Part shown: piece after piece, positions 11,178-21,903 of the stretch | Layout of the letters: every line of letters starts with the position of its first letter | Position numbering within the stretch: position 1 is the stretch's first letter | Assembly (NCBI RefSeq): GCF_028009165.1 | Contig: NC_079241.1 | Coordinates: forward strand, 2,852,001-2,916,000 | Direction: 5' to 3' | DNA length: 64,000 nt | Source: Akanthomyces muscarius | Taxonomy: Eukaryota > Ascomycota > Sordariomycetes > Hypocreales > Cordycipitaceae | The notes under the pieces: generated by a model | Databases searched by the model: none | Told to the model about the DNA's origin: nothing | What the model saw: only the letters and a program-made list of their open reading frames with translations | Position numbers and translations under genes: made by a program

Positions 11178-13030
11178 TCAGGCCGAGTCCTTGTTATCCG
11201 CCTGCTCATCCACATCCATTTCCGTGCCTGACTGGTTGCCGTCGGCATCGTCGTCGTCAATCTCAATTGGTTCCGTGTCTTTCGCGCTGCTCGCCGCCTG
11301 GACTGGTGCCGTGTAGGATCCGGCAATCGACATGGGCATGGGCCGCGGCGTTGCACCAGCCGTCCCCGGCGCGCTTGGCTGAGATACCTCCGGCGGTGTC
11401 GCAGACGTCGAGGTCGGGTCTGTCAGATCGGCAATTCGAGGCGATCCCGGCGCACCATTACCCATCTCACTCAGAAGTATGCGTTTTGGCGATCCCTGTC
11501 TGCTCGTGCTGTCGTGCTCTCCAGTCGACATCGAAGTTCCCCTAACCTCCGACGTAGCCCGGTTTCCTGTTGAGTAGGGAGTGCCCTCGACTTCCGAGAA
11601 AGCCCGCTTTCCTGTCGATGCTGGTGTGCCCGAACGGCTGCTGAGCATGCGCGTGCGCTCATCCTCTATCTCGGCTCTCGACCGCCGCTCACGTAGTCTG
11701 ATGCCAAACTTTTTGCGCGTCATGCTCTGCTTGTTATTGAAGAGATTCTTCACGCGGGCTATCTCAGCCCTCTGCGCGTCTGCCGGGAGCTTCATTGCTT
11801 TCTTCATCTCCTCTGCAAATTTGTGCTCGACTATTGACATTGCTGTATCGAATGCTTGCCGTGAGTTGGGACTGAGGTGACCATACGGGTCCTTTGAGCT
11901 TGGCAATTGTTGCGGCGAGGACGGCCTCGCGGCCGGGGTCTTCCTTGATGCGGCTGCGGCTGTGGCTGCCGTCGAATTCTGGCTATTCCAAACTCCTCTG
12001 CTGGAAGTATAGGCTTGAGACGATCCCTCCCCGGTCGCCTGTCTGTATTTCCACAACTGATCGGCATCCGTGAACAGTTTCCACAACGCATCGGCATGTT
12101 CTTCTGCGTAACGGCCGCAGACGTGGTTGCGGCTGTGATATGTCATTCCACCAACCGTAGTAAACTGCTGTCCGCAAAACAAGCAGAATTCTTTGTTGAG
12201 TTTTTCAAGAGGCACTGGTAACGTTCCGCAAAGACCACTTCGTCGGTGCGTTAGCAGAGCCTTAAGCCCTCCACAGGGACGGTTGCAGCACTCGCAGAAG
12301 GCAATGCCGAGCCTCATAATGTCTTGGTCAGACGGAAGGTCTACCGATGGTGAGCCTGGTCCTGGCTGTTGCGGCGCCTGTGACGCTCGTGGCAGCATAG
12401 ACGTTGACGGCACTGGGATTGGATTCGCCGTGGGAATCACCTTCTCTTGCCGCGGCGGGCCAGACGCATTCCCGGTCACCACATCGCGCACGTCGTAGCC
12501 CAAGCGCTCTGCCCGCCCAAGGGCGTTGACGAGCTGCTGTCCCTGGATAGACTCCAGGCGCAGCGCAAGCGCCTTGTCCAAAAAAGCCGGGCTGAGTTTG
12601 GGAAGCAGAAGCGGCGCGATCATGTCAAGTTCCGCCATTTTCAGGTGTTTGGCGATCTGGCTCGCCGAGTGCTTGACGAGCCGGGCACCATGCTGCTCTA
12701 CTGTGCGGCTCAAGGTCGCTGGAGGGGCTCTGTGAAACATGGTGCTGCACTAATATTATTTCATCTGTCAGTATATTCCATCCCAAGTACATGACCGGCG
12801 CGATGCATCTAAGAACTCACAAGAAAGGAGCTGTGGTATTCAGATCCGACAAGCGTCAACTCCCACAGCTCGCGGACGGCTTGACGCAGTACCGCAGCAT
12901 CGTAGCTCGACATCATCTTCTTGGCATGAGCGACCGCATCAGTGAAGGCTTGCCGGTGTGTCGGTTCTGCCCCTGGCGAGGGAAAGCTGAAGGTCGACGG
13001 CACGGGCGTCGGCGGATTTGGTTGCGCCAT
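11178..13030 (-). CDS. C2H2-like zinc-finger protein, two exons (about 574 aa)
   Basis: Exons complement(11178..12692, 12821..13030). Exon 1 starts at the ATG at 13030 (MAQPNPPTPVP) and ends at a strong GTGAGT donor at 12820. Of the nearby acceptors only the CAG ending at 12693 keeps the frame, giving a 128-nt intron and the junction SSFL-HGARLVKH; closer AGs give stops or a wrong frame. If that intron is wrong, an ATG at 12740 gives a 520-residue protein. The N-terminal 150 residues are helical. Two zinc-finger-like cysteine/histidine clusters follow at about residues 203-225 (CECC...H...C) and 240-262 (CLFC, then HSRNHVC). The C-terminal half is basic then Ser/Pro/Thr-rich, with repeated 'ASTGKRAFSE/YSTGNRATSE' elements, and ends acidic. 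Nuclear role likely from the fingers; no specific family recognised. Confidence 0.7.
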
Positions 13031-13888
13031 GGTCGCCTTTGCCGCTGCGGCTGTGCGACGTGACTTGGCAGTCTAAATTATTCGATACTCGTCAAAAATT
13101 GGAAAAAAGCTCTTTTGTTTGCTTTTGAGTAAATGTTGCATGCAATGAAAGACTATTGCGACCAACGCGGGAGAAGCTTCAGGGGTGGAAGTGTTATTCC
13201 ACAGAGTACTCGAGTTGGGAAGATTCCCGTTTCCTTCGCATTTATAAATGGGCAAAGGAGATGGAATAGTCAACTTGTGGAGCCGGCAGCAGTGAATGAA
13301 GAGATCTGTTTGCTCCCGTGCAATATGTGGTGTGATTGTGCGGTCAAGTTTGAATGCTGCGATGCACGAGCACGTGCTCTCGTTTACGAGTGCTATTCTG
13401 GCATGCGGAGATGATCCCGAGCGAAAATGTGTGAGCGCGCAAGACTGATGGTCGCAAAGTGATGGCGACGCCCTTTTCTCAAAATTTCACAGCCCGACCA
13501 AGCAGTTGGTGATCCACGTCGCGCTGAGTCGCCAAGGCAGGCGTTATCCGCGATGCCAGCATGTTGTAGCACTAGCCAATCACATCTTCATTAAGCTATT
13601 TCTGCCTGGTTAATTAGGCATACACAGGCTAGCTCAAGTTTATTAGTCATAGCGCGGAAAACTTTATAACTTTTGTGGGGCTTTTCTAATAAGGATGTCT
13701 ATTTGATGCTAATTTATGCGGATTCTTGTACAGCTAATTGAAGCCTTAATAACGTGATGCTAGTCATTCACCCGCTATTTCTAGCCAAAGCTAGTGCCGA
13801 CATCTTAATGGACGTGTAGGAAAGTCATGCAAAGCACATGAAAAGCAACAATATTTGGCCCTTTACCGCACCAGCCAGCAGACTTGTT
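13031..13888. other. Intergenic with A/T-rich core
   Basis: Contains an A/T-rich block at about 13580-13830 with many CTAAT, GCTA and TTAAT words, quite unlike the flanks. No open frame. It might be a decayed insertion touched by repeat-induced point mutation, or simply an A/T-rich spacer; by eye I cannot decide. Confidence 0.4.
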
Positions 13889-14686
13889 TCACACTCCGCT
13901 TCCAATGCATTCGATGTGCTTCGTCTCCAGCTCTTCCATTGCTTCACATTTAATCTTGCAGTCGTTCATCTCCGCAGGCGCGTTAACAGACGCGTCGGTT
14001 CCCCAAAACTCGGCGTGCAGTGAATAAAGGTCCAGTCTTCCGTATGATTCGTACGCCATTCTTGCGAGGCAATAATCGAGCGGCTCGTGCCAGCGGTTTC
14101 GCAGCCGCGCCGGGGCCTTGGACTGTATAGTCCTGACAGTCTGTCGCGGATAGGCCCATGAGAGCCCAAAGAACCGCTTCTTGTCCTCCAACTTGCAGCC
14201 TTTCATGTGCTGCAGTCTGCTCTTGGCGATAATGTCGCGCTGCTGCACCAAGAAGCTGTAGCGACTGACCCATACCTTGTCTTGCCATTTCATCTTCCCG
14301 CCTTTCAGGATGTATAGCTTTGGCCAGGTCGGCGTCTCGACCAGCCCAATTTCCATGGCGAGCTGGTGGCGTCTGACCCAGGCACGAAATCCAAGATCGT
14401 TGTGTCCAATGTAGTTGTCAAAAAGCGAGATGATGTGGTCTAGCTCCATCAGCAGTCCGGTTTCCGTAGACGCATCGTGGATGGGAAGATTGTCCCAAGC
14501 TCTGAAAAGTTTGGTATAGTACGTGTCTTCTTCGGACCACGGAAAGTTCTCATTAGAATTGACTCGTCTACACGGAGAGGGTGTATCGAAGCAGTCGTCC
14601 GATGTGCAGGTGGCTTGCGGACTGGGTTCCTGCGCCATAGTCATGTTGGAGGGATTGCTGCAAAGACAGTCGGCGTTGGGCGTCAT
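13889..14686 (-). CDS. Hypothetical protein (265 aa), orphan
   Basis: A single frame from the ATG at 14686, with a second Met at residue 15 that would also serve as start. The sequence has normal amino-acid balance with many Trp, Tyr and charged residues (for example FPWSEEDTYYTKLFRAWDNL and GFRAWVRRHQLAMEIGL), which argues for a real protein rather than a chance frame. There is no signal peptide, membrane segment or recognised motif. The predicted structure is mainly helical. Its position beside an A/T-rich tract fits a lineage-specific gene. Function unknown. Confidence 0.6.
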   Translation of the reverse strand: MTPNADCLCSNPSNMTMAQEPSPQATCTSDDCFDTPSPCRRVNSNENFPWSEEDTYYTKLFRAWDNLPIHDASTETGLLMELDHIISLFDNYIGHNDLGFRAWVRRHQLAMEIGLVETPTWPKLYILKGGKMKWQDKVWVSRYSFLVQQRDIIAKSRLQHMKGCKLEDKKRFFGLSWAYPRQTVRTIQSKAPARLRNRWHEPLDYCLARMAYESYGRLDLYSLHAEFWGTDASVNAPAEMNDCKIKCEAMEELETKHIECIGSGV

Positions 14687-15156
14687 TTGCCTGTTTTAAC
14701 AACCACAGCTAAAAAACAAAAACAAAAAAAGACTGTGTAAAATGGTGAATTCGGTAGGAAGGGGTTTGTGTAGGAACCAAAATGTTGTCGTATGCTACTC
14801 ATCTCTGGGTGAATGCAGGCGCGAGCTGCACAATCGCATGATGCTCAGCACCTTCCTCAGCCTCGAAGCCCTTTGTCACGTTTGTCAATTCAATCGGCTA
14901 AACTGAGTAGGTATCTCAAATCTCATTTTAGAGCATGGCAAGGCATACTGCTTATACTGGTGTGATATTCGATTGCGCATTGGTCGCGCAGTGAATGCAT
15001 ATCTGATATTCGAATGGATCGGCCGTCAGTTTGGCCAGTGTACAGATCCCAACGTGCTAGTAAAACACTAATCCAGACACCCGATAACAATACAAGTAAC
15101 ATGAATCATAAAAATGACTGGTAATTTTCGTTTCTTTAGAGGTGCGAAGAAGATGC
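14687..15156. other. Intergenic spacer
   Basis: 470 bases of A/T-rich sequence between the orphan gene and the 3' end of the annexin gene, both on the minus strand. It probably contains the annexin 3' untranslated region and the orphan's promoter. Nothing else seen. Confidence 0.5.
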
Positions 15157-16591
15157 TTACTCGCCGATGCAAGCAACCATGAGACGGCCGTAATCGCCCG
15201 ATGTCTCGCTCTTGATGCGACTGACCAGGCTACGGCGGAAGCGCTGTTGATAGGCACCTTTGATATTGGCCAGCACGTTGCGGTCCCAGTGGTATCGGAC
15301 GACGCGAGCGACAAGCAGCTGATCCTTGGTGCCCATGCCCGCCATGGCGTCCTCGAAGAGCTGGGCGGCATGCATGTATTTGTCGACGGCGTGGCGGAGC
15401 TGGAAGAGGAGAGCGTCTTTCATGTGTCCGGAAAATTCCTGCTGGAGGTGTCAGTAGAGTCGCGAGGAACAGTGGTGCATCTCTGACATACCGATTTCAC
15501 GACGGATTCGAGATCCTTGTTGAAACGCTGCTTGTAGGCGTGGGCAATGGCGCGCAGCTGGTTGTCGTTTCTGCTAGTAAAGATGCTGCAGACGAGAATC
15601 TCATCGGTGCCCGTCTTGCCCTCGGTGGCCTTGTACAACTCCATGACGTCGGCGTCAACCTGCTGAGGGATAACCGGCGCCGAGTCCTCGGCACGGTTGG
15701 CCGCCAGGACCATCATGAAGTGGCGCTCCGTCTTCATGCTGAGATCGCCCTTGACCGTGTCCTCGAGGCGGCGGTGAAAGGTCTTGTAGTATGCCTGCTT
15801 GATGGCATTCAGATCGGCATTGGAGCGCGACAGGAGGACATCGTTGAGCACGAGCTCCTTGGTGCCGGGGCCTGACATGGAGTCAAACAGCTCGTACACG
15901 TCGGCGAGGAGAGGACCGCGGGCCAGCTGCACCAGGCCGCGCTCAAAGTATCCGCTCGTTTCCGACTTGATGTCGTCAATCAGGTTGCGTCGCAGGTTTC
16001 GGGAAAATGCTTCGCGGATGGCATCGGCCTGCAGAGGATCCTTGTTGGAGAGGACGTGGATCAGGGCCTTTTCGTCGGTACCGAAGCCCTTCATGGCATT
16101 GCGGAGGGCCTGCGCGTCGCCCGAAGCATCCCAATTGATGTGCTGAGGAGGCCCGTAGCCGAGCGAGGCTGGCGTCGGAGGCCCTGCGGGAGGCGCGCCA
16201 TATTGGCCTGGTGGAGGCGCACCGTACGCCGGCGCTGGGTGGCCGCCGTGCGGGCCAGGAGGCGGCTGGCCATAGTGCTGAGGAGGGGGAGGCTGCCCGT
16301 AGCCCGGCTGGTGAGGAGGGGGATATTGGCCGGGCGGTGGTTGATTGTAGCCGCCGTGCTGGGGAGGATATTGCTGGTGCTGGGGCGGATACTGGCCGTG
16401 TTGCGGAGGGTAGCCGCCGTGCGGCGGAGGAGGCTGGCCGTGAGGCGGGGGGTACTGCTGTCCGTAGCCCTGAGGAGGTGGTTCTGCAAGCGCGCGATGT
16501 CAGTTCATTCATGAATGCCAGGATCCGGTCGCGACTCACGGCCGTAGCCCGGGCCACCGTAGCCAGGGGCGCCGTAACCTTGGTACGACAT
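15157..16591 (-). CDS. Annexin with Pro/Gly/Gln-rich N-terminus (annexin XIV type, 441 aa)
   Basis: Exons complement(15157..15438, 15492..16483, 16540..16591); both introns have clean GTGAGT/GTATGT donors and CAG acceptors and the frame closes. Translation starts MSYQGYGAPGYGG. The first ~135 residues are a Pro/Gly/Tyr/Gln-rich tail (repeated PPQHGQYPP-like units). Four annexin repeats follow, each beginning with the calcium-binding loop or its variant: KGFGTDEKALI (from ~149), GPGTKELVL, KTGTDEILV and GMGTKDQLLV. The ends carry the matching acidic residues (DDIKSETSG, SRIKSETSGDYG). Annexins bind acidic membrane phospholipids in a calcium-dependent way; the Pro/Gly-rich tail is typical of fungal annexin XIV and of annexins VII/XI and may drive self-association. 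Repeat 2 has GTK instead of GTD, suggesting weaker calcium binding there. Intracellular, with no signal peptide. Confidence 0.92.
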
Positions 16592-18425
16592 TTGTGGTGG
16601 AAAGGTTAACGTGAGAAGTGAGGGGTAGAAGTTGCGGTCGTAAAGTATTTGCTGTCGACGGCGCGCAAGAATGCCAGAAAGATGTAGGAGTGCTTTTTCT
16701 CTCAGGAATACTGTCTTGTTTGCAGGAAATATTGTGAAAAGAAAAGCCAAGCAGAAATTATGGCGACGTGGGCGATGACGACGATGACGATGGGTGCCAG
16801 CCTTAAGCTTACATAGGTTTTGCCCCTCCAGGTGCTGCGACTCGGCAGCCTACTCTGTCAGTCGAGGGTGCAATTGCGGCAGCCTATGGTATCGGAGACT
16901 GGCACTGCCACTAGCGACTGGCACCAGGCTGGGGATAGTATTCTGGGGCAAGAGAGTCTCTAGCCAACTTGGCTGGGCTGATTTCTGGTCGGTTTCTGCA
17001 TTGAAGATATGCCTTGGCGGAGCTGTCGAGGGCGCCACCCCACCAAGGACAGCCTTGGCTTTCAGCCGGTGCACGAGCAGCGAGCCTGGCCTGGGCAAGT
17101 CGTGGAGGGGAAGAAGCCGTCGCAGACACAAAGAGGGTATATACTCTCGACGGAGTACAGGACTTCAATTTCTGAACCTCGCTTCTATTTTTGAGGGAGG
17201 CTTTGATATACAAAGTCAGCCATGCATGGGTGGTGACGGTAAGGCAGCCCACCAAGTCGTGTGCCCGAGCGCTGGAGACAAGTAGGGCAAGCAACTTGGC
17301 AGCCTCGGCGGTACGGCAGGCTCCAAGCACAACAGTTTATTTTCTGTCCGGCAAAATTTACATCTGCCTCTACAACCATGATCCGATCAATGCGACGTCG
17401 CAAATAAGACTGTCTTGGTTGCCCTCGGCCAAGGGCAACGTCTTTGTCTAGGAATAGCGATGGCGGGGACGCCGACCGAGCCACCTGACGCGGCGCCTCC
17501 AGCACCGCCACAAGAACCGTTGGAGAGTGGCAAGCCTGCTGCCGCCCTTGCCCGCCACTTACACGACACGGTCCGATCGCTGCCGGACTGTTGTTCCCGG
17601 AATTGATAAAGGAAGAATGGGGGCTGTAGCAGAGAACGCGCAGCAGAGGACAATGCACACAATGCAAAAGTGTAATCATGATCGGACGATGATACTAGTT
17701 GACTAGGTAGTCATCAATGCGGCCGGAGATGTCGTGCATTCAGCATGCAAGCCTCAGCTGGTGGCGGCATGGACAGAGATTATTAGGTGGCTGGGGCGAG
17801 GGGAGTCGCGTCGTCCACTGCAGCAGGAAAACCAGGTAACGCTCCCTGCGCTAAGCCAAAGTGCCTCCAACAAAGCGACGACCTGCTATAGAATATAAAC
17901 ATAGCGCCAAAGAGCCCCACTTCCGGCCTCTGAGTCCCCTGGAGCTTTAGCAACGCTAGCGCTCCCTCTATAACTCGCCCCACTGTCGCCCGCTGTAGAC
18001 TTGCCTCTTGCAGCGAAACACCATCGCCAGCCACCAATTATTTTGACTTTACCAGCCACCGGGCTTCACGCGAAACTTCCATCGCCGGCCCGCGCGTGCG
18101 CTGCCAGCCCCCATCATGGCGCCCGTTTGTCGAGGAAAAAGGACCTCACGCCCATGCATGTGCGACACATGGCATTTCTCTTCCTTTTCTGCATTGCCGA
18201 TTATCCTTGTTCCCCTCGCTGATCTTTCTTCACATATCACGATCGATTTTCTTCTCGACGTTACCTAAAGGCTTTTTCTCTTGACCACTCGATATAAGCC
18301 TCGTTTGTCTGCTGTCGCTGTATATACATCTGGCTTGCTTTCAACTACAGCTTCAGCGGCATCGAGCTGCCCTCCACCCTCCGCCCTCCCCCTCTTCTCT
18401 TCCTCTTTCGACTTTCTCTCTCACG
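16592..18425. other. Intergenic region with divergent promoters
   Basis: 1.8 kb between the annexin start (minus) and the secreted Ser/Thr-rich protein (plus). No frame has coding character. TATA-like TATATACA at about 18320 lies ~105 bases before the downstream ATG, and the final 100 bases are C/T-rich, as expected for a leader. Confidence 0.5.
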
Positions 18426-19511
18426 ATGCGCACCTCTGCTGCGGTTCTCGTCGGCCTTTCTAGCTGCATTGCCAGCACGACTGCGTTTCCTCGTATACGC
18501 ATCTACAACTCGGCTCGAGACGCTGCCGACGCTGCCCTCGCCGCCGCCGTCAATGTCAACCAAAAAGCTCCGTCGTACTCGGTCGTTCCTCTCGAGCCCG
18601 GCCCTGCCACGCAGACTGCGGAAAACACGGGCGGAAATAAACCCAGCAGCACCGGCGGTGGGGGAAGCAGTCCTTCGTCTACCGGCAGCGGTGGTGGCTC
18701 TCCCTCTTCTTCGCAAGGCGCTGCAACGGTGACAGTTACCGAGACTGTTACGCAGACACAGACGCACGATGCAGTCACCAAATACGTTACAGTGACGGCG
18801 GATCCGCAGACAGTTACGGCTGACCCCAAGACTGTGGTTGTGCCTACATTTGTTACCAGCGTTGTGAACAACACCGAGACAGTGACGGTACCTTCGGTTG
18901 TCACAAGTATTGTGGGTGGAACAGAGACCGTGACGGTTCCTACCACAGTTGTTGAAGCTACAACGGTCCTCGAGTCGACCACCGTCGTCGAGCCTACTAC
19001 TGTAGTCGTCTCGGCTGCGCCCACGACATTGGTCACCGTTACCACCGTCAGCGCCAACAGTTCGTCGACAGCTCCCGAAACTACTACTGTTTCCAAGACT
19101 GTGACCGTTATTGAAGGCGATACAACGACGCCTGCTACCTCCAAACCTACGACCACCACTGAGAAGCCTGCTTCCACAGAATCGACCTCAGCTCAGACGA
19201 CCTCGAAGTCTTTCACCAAGATTAGCACCACGCAGGCTTCGGCTTCCTCTTCCAAGCCGACCGCAACGCAAGCCACTCCCACGACGACTCCTACACCGTC
19301 TACTGTGCAGCCTAGCTCGGCCTCTGGCTCACAGTCTGCTGCGCAGTCTACTACAGCTGTCCCGAACAAGACACCGTCGACAACCAGCGTGCCTTCTTCG
19401 TCCTCGTCTTCAACGAAAACTGTCGACGACGGCCAGTGGACTCACACTTTTGACAACGGCCAGTGGCACCCTCCCTACCCCTCCACCAACGCCACCGCCC
19501 GACGTTTTTGA
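18426..19511 (+). CDS. Secreted Thr/Ser-rich cell-wall-type protein (361 aa)
   Basis: Start ATG at 18426 after a C/T-rich leader. The N-terminus has a signal peptide (MRTSAAVLVGLSSCIASTTA, cleavage near residue 20). After a short ordered segment with NSARDAADAALAAAVNVNQK, the rest is low-complexity: repeated T-V-T-V-T and TTVV units at about residues 100-215, then Ser/Thr/Pro-rich sequence to the end. Such sequence is heavily O-mannosylated in fungal wall mucins. The tail (DDGQWTHTFDNGQWHPPYPS) is distinctive, with a duplicated DNGQW/DDGQW motif. I see no clear GPI-attachment hydrophobic tail, so it may be released or cross-linked to glucan. No enzymatic domain. Confidence 0.8.
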   Translation: MRTSAAVLVGLSSCIASTTAFPRIRIYNSARDAADAALAAAVNVNQKAPSYSVVPLEPGPATQTAENTGGNKPSSTGGGGSSPSSTGSGGGSPSSSQGAATVTVTETVTQTQTHDAVTKYVTVTADPQTVTADPKTVVVPTFVTSVVNNTETVTVPSVVTSIVGGTETVTVPTTVVEATTVLESTTVVEPTTVVVSAAPTTLVTVTTVSANSSSTAPETTTVSKTVTVIEGDTTTPATSKPTTTTEKPASTESTSAQTTSKSFTKISTTQASASSSKPTATQATPTTTPTPSTVQPSSASGSQSAAQSTTAVPNKTPSTTSVPSSSSSSTKTVDDGQWTHTFDNGQWHPPYPSTNATARRF

Positions 19512-20246
19512 AAACGATCTGAAACGGGATTTACGATTACGCAGAACGAAGCTTGAACGTCTCACGACATGCATCAAACTGATGGCCTGAGAGGTCGCAC
19601 GAATCTGAATGAAGACGAGAAGAACAGCATTTTACACGCATCTTACACAAGAGTCTAATTTTCCGGTTGTTTCATTTGTCTGACAAAAGTCACGAATTTT
19701 TATTTGTTTATTTGGGGCAACACTGGCGCAGTTGGAGAGTACAACTGCCCAGTGTGCTGTGTATTCAGACCATTTTCTTTTCCCTCTGTACAGACATTAC
19801 TACATCCACTTCCCTTGCATATTAGATGGCAAATGTACTTAATAATCTGATTTTACTTTATTTATTTAAAACAAGAACAATAGACGGTCGAATGTGCACC
19901 TTGCTCTGCTCAGGATAAAGTGACACAATGCCTAATGCGGTGGCACAGGGCTGGCCACCACCTGTGACAAGCAGCAGCAGCAAACGGGCCGGTTTGCCAT
20001 TGTTCTCTGTGCTAGTGTGCTGCATCGCGCCGAGGCCTCAAAGGAACAATGCAATGTGGAACAATGTAGCACGGGATGACGTGCAAGACGGGCTTCTGCA
20101 TCTCCATGAATCGACCAGAGTTGGGATTAAATAAATGCACAAAGGCAGCACCTCTGCGACTTGATTCCTTCAACACCTTCGTTGCCATTAAACACAAACT
20201 ACACAAAGAACTTCTCCGGAGATTGATCAAGACGTCTACTTTCACC
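19512..20246. other. Intergenic spacer
   Basis: 735 bases; A/T-rich 3' flank of the secreted protein (19620-19880) then promoter of the small membrane protein. No convincing gene. Confidence 0.5.
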
Positions 20247-20606
20247 ATGCTCACGGGTTTCATTGGCCAAGAACTCACCGGGACACCCTCCTCAGGGTCT
20301 CCGTCTCCCACCACCACGGCTCCGCAACAGCCACCACCAGCGCACACTGCAAACACCCAATCCGATCTTCCCTCGTCGACAACCTACATCCCGCTCCAGA
20401 GAATCGTCAGCGAGGTCGACGCCGTCCACAACACGCTCCTCGTGGGGCTACTCATTGCGTTCGTCGCCGCGAGCGTGGCGCTCGGCTGCCTGACGATATA
20501 CTGCATCCGGCGGCGCGCGCAGAAGAAGCTCCAGCGGACCTACCAGGCGGAGCTGCGCGGCATTCAGAAGAAAGACGACGACGAGAGGGCCGCGAGCGGG
20601 GCATGA
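20247..20606 (+). CDS. Small single-pass membrane protein (119 aa)
   Basis: Start chosen at the ATG at 20247 in the strong context TTCACCATG; the open frame extends 57 codons further upstream, but that part has no coding look. A Ser/Thr/Pro-rich N-terminal half (~60 residues) is followed by one hydrophobic segment at about residues 74-96 (VGLLIAFVAASVALGCLTIY) and then a strongly basic cytosolic tail (CIRRRAQKKLQRTY). The positive-inside rule puts the C-terminus in the cytosol. Size and design resemble many fungal plasma-membrane or sensor-like small proteins, but no family is recognised. Confidence 0.6.
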   Translation: MLTGFIGQELTGTPSSGSPSPTTTAPQQPPPAHTANTQSDLPSSTTYIPLQRIVSEVDAVHNTLLVGLLIAFVAASVALGCLTIYCIRRRAQKKLQRTYQAELRGIQKKDDDERAASGA

Positions 20607-21450
20607 AGATGGTCAAGAAATAATCTCTTGTTTTTTTTAGGGGGCGGGTTGCAGAGGAGAGATCAACGATGATTCAGCGACGGACAGATGAGCGGTGACG
20701 AGAGCTGCGGATCTGGAGACGGAGAAGCGAGATGGGGAAAGCGAAAGAGGAACTGGATATCAAGTTGCTTTTTTTCTTCCATGGAAGATACCACTCTACG
20801 ATCTTATGGCCTTTTTCTTGCTTGTTGCTAAATCAATCAACCAGGGCTTTTCATTTCGTCAACGTGACTGTTGCAGTGTGCGCCACTCCATGCCGTGGCA
20901 TCGGGTACCTGAATCTCAGGCACCCAACCACGCCACCGAGAGACTCCAGTTCAAGCCCAAAGAGGTTCTATATGCATTCCCGCCCGGAATTGGTGCTTTC
21001 CTCGGCCTAAAAATCCCCTCATACACCGACTTTCGCTGCCCAGGCTTGTAAAGCCCGCCCCAATCGGAAGCCTCGCCCACTGTATCCGTATTCGAAAGCG
21101 TTGCGGGGAGGGAGGGTCTGGAACTTGGGCACCAATTCACCGACAGACAAAGCCCTATAATGCATTCGTACCACCGCAGCAGCACAAGAGGCTTTTTCTG
21201 TGCCATGTTCTTTCTCTTCTTTCAATACGGTCTTTTATCTTATTTGTTCCTTTGCGCGGTTGCACTGGTGCCTTTTGTCTGAGTGAATACTTTCTTGTGC
21301 GGCCTCCTCCATGCACGAATGTTCTAGAGCACAGTCAATCCTCTTATAAGGGAGGCCGGGATCGTGGGCCGTGGGCAGCACCAGCACAACTCATAATAAC
21401 AAAAGAACGGCAGCACAAATATCGTATTCAGTGCATTCCAAGCAATCAAA
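20607..21450. promoter_or_regulatory. Intergenic region with TATA-like element before the CBM19-like gene
   Basis: 840 bases with no coding frame of credit. A TTATAAG element at about 21344-21350 lies ~100 bases before the ATG at 21451, a normal spacing for a fungal TATA-box and leader. The rest shows nothing recognisable. Confidence 0.4.
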
Positions 21451-21903
21451 ATGTTCAAACAAATTCAGCTGTCCTGCCTCGTCTGGCTCATGGCCCTCGT
21501 GGCACTCTCTCTCGCCGCCGCCGGCTTACAAGACACCACCACCACCACCACCACCACCACCACAAGCAACGTCGTCCTCGACGTGACACCAAAACAGCTG
21601 CTTCGCCACCTGCAATCACGGCAACAATCCGTCGGCTCGGCCTGCTCCGACGAGGGCCAGTGGAACTGCATGACCAGCTCCTGGCAGCGCTGCGCCGCCG
21701 GCCGCTGGAGCGTCACGATGCCGTGCGCCAAGGGCACGACGTGCTACCCCGCGGGGCTCACGCACGACTTCCGCATCCAGCACGACGGGAGCGTGAACGG
21801 CGGCGGGGAATCGCCGACGACGAGCGTGGCGGGCAGCGTGGCGACGTGGCGCTGGGTTTCGATGGCTGGGATACTGGGGTTCGTGGTTGGGTGGTGCTTC
21901 TAA
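21451..21903 (+). CDS. Small secreted GPI-type protein with CBM19-like chitin-binding motif (150 aa)
   Basis: N-terminal signal peptide (CLVWLMALVALSLAAA, cleavage near residue 24), then a run of ten Thr (residues 29-38, coded by an ACC repeat). A cysteine-rich segment follows at about 62-102: C65, C73, C81, C92, C98 in ACSDEGQWNC, RCAAGRW and PCAKGTTCYPAG. The spacing and the 'C-x-x-G-x-W/F-x-C...C-x-x-G-x-W...C-x-x-G-T-x-C' look match the chitin-binding family CBM19 found at the end of fungal chitinases; the usual last cysteine is missing. The C-terminus is hydrophobic (about residues 133-150) and could be a GPI-attachment signal. So it is probably a wall- or membrane-anchored chitin-binding protein without a catalytic domain. 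The CBM19 call rests on pattern only. Confidence 0.7.
   Translation: MFKQIQLSCLVWLMALVALSLAAAGLQDTTTTTTTTTTSNVVLDVTPKQLLRHLQSRQQSVGSACSDEGQWNCMTSSWQRCAAGRWSVTMPCAKGTTCYPAGLTHDFRIQHDGSVNGGGESPTTSVAGSVATWRWVSMAGILGFVVGWCF

Noticed and set aside
18503..19177. Val-rich minus-strand frame opposite the Thr-rich secreted protein
   Set aside because: Mirror of Thr/Val codon repeats; no start context or motif.
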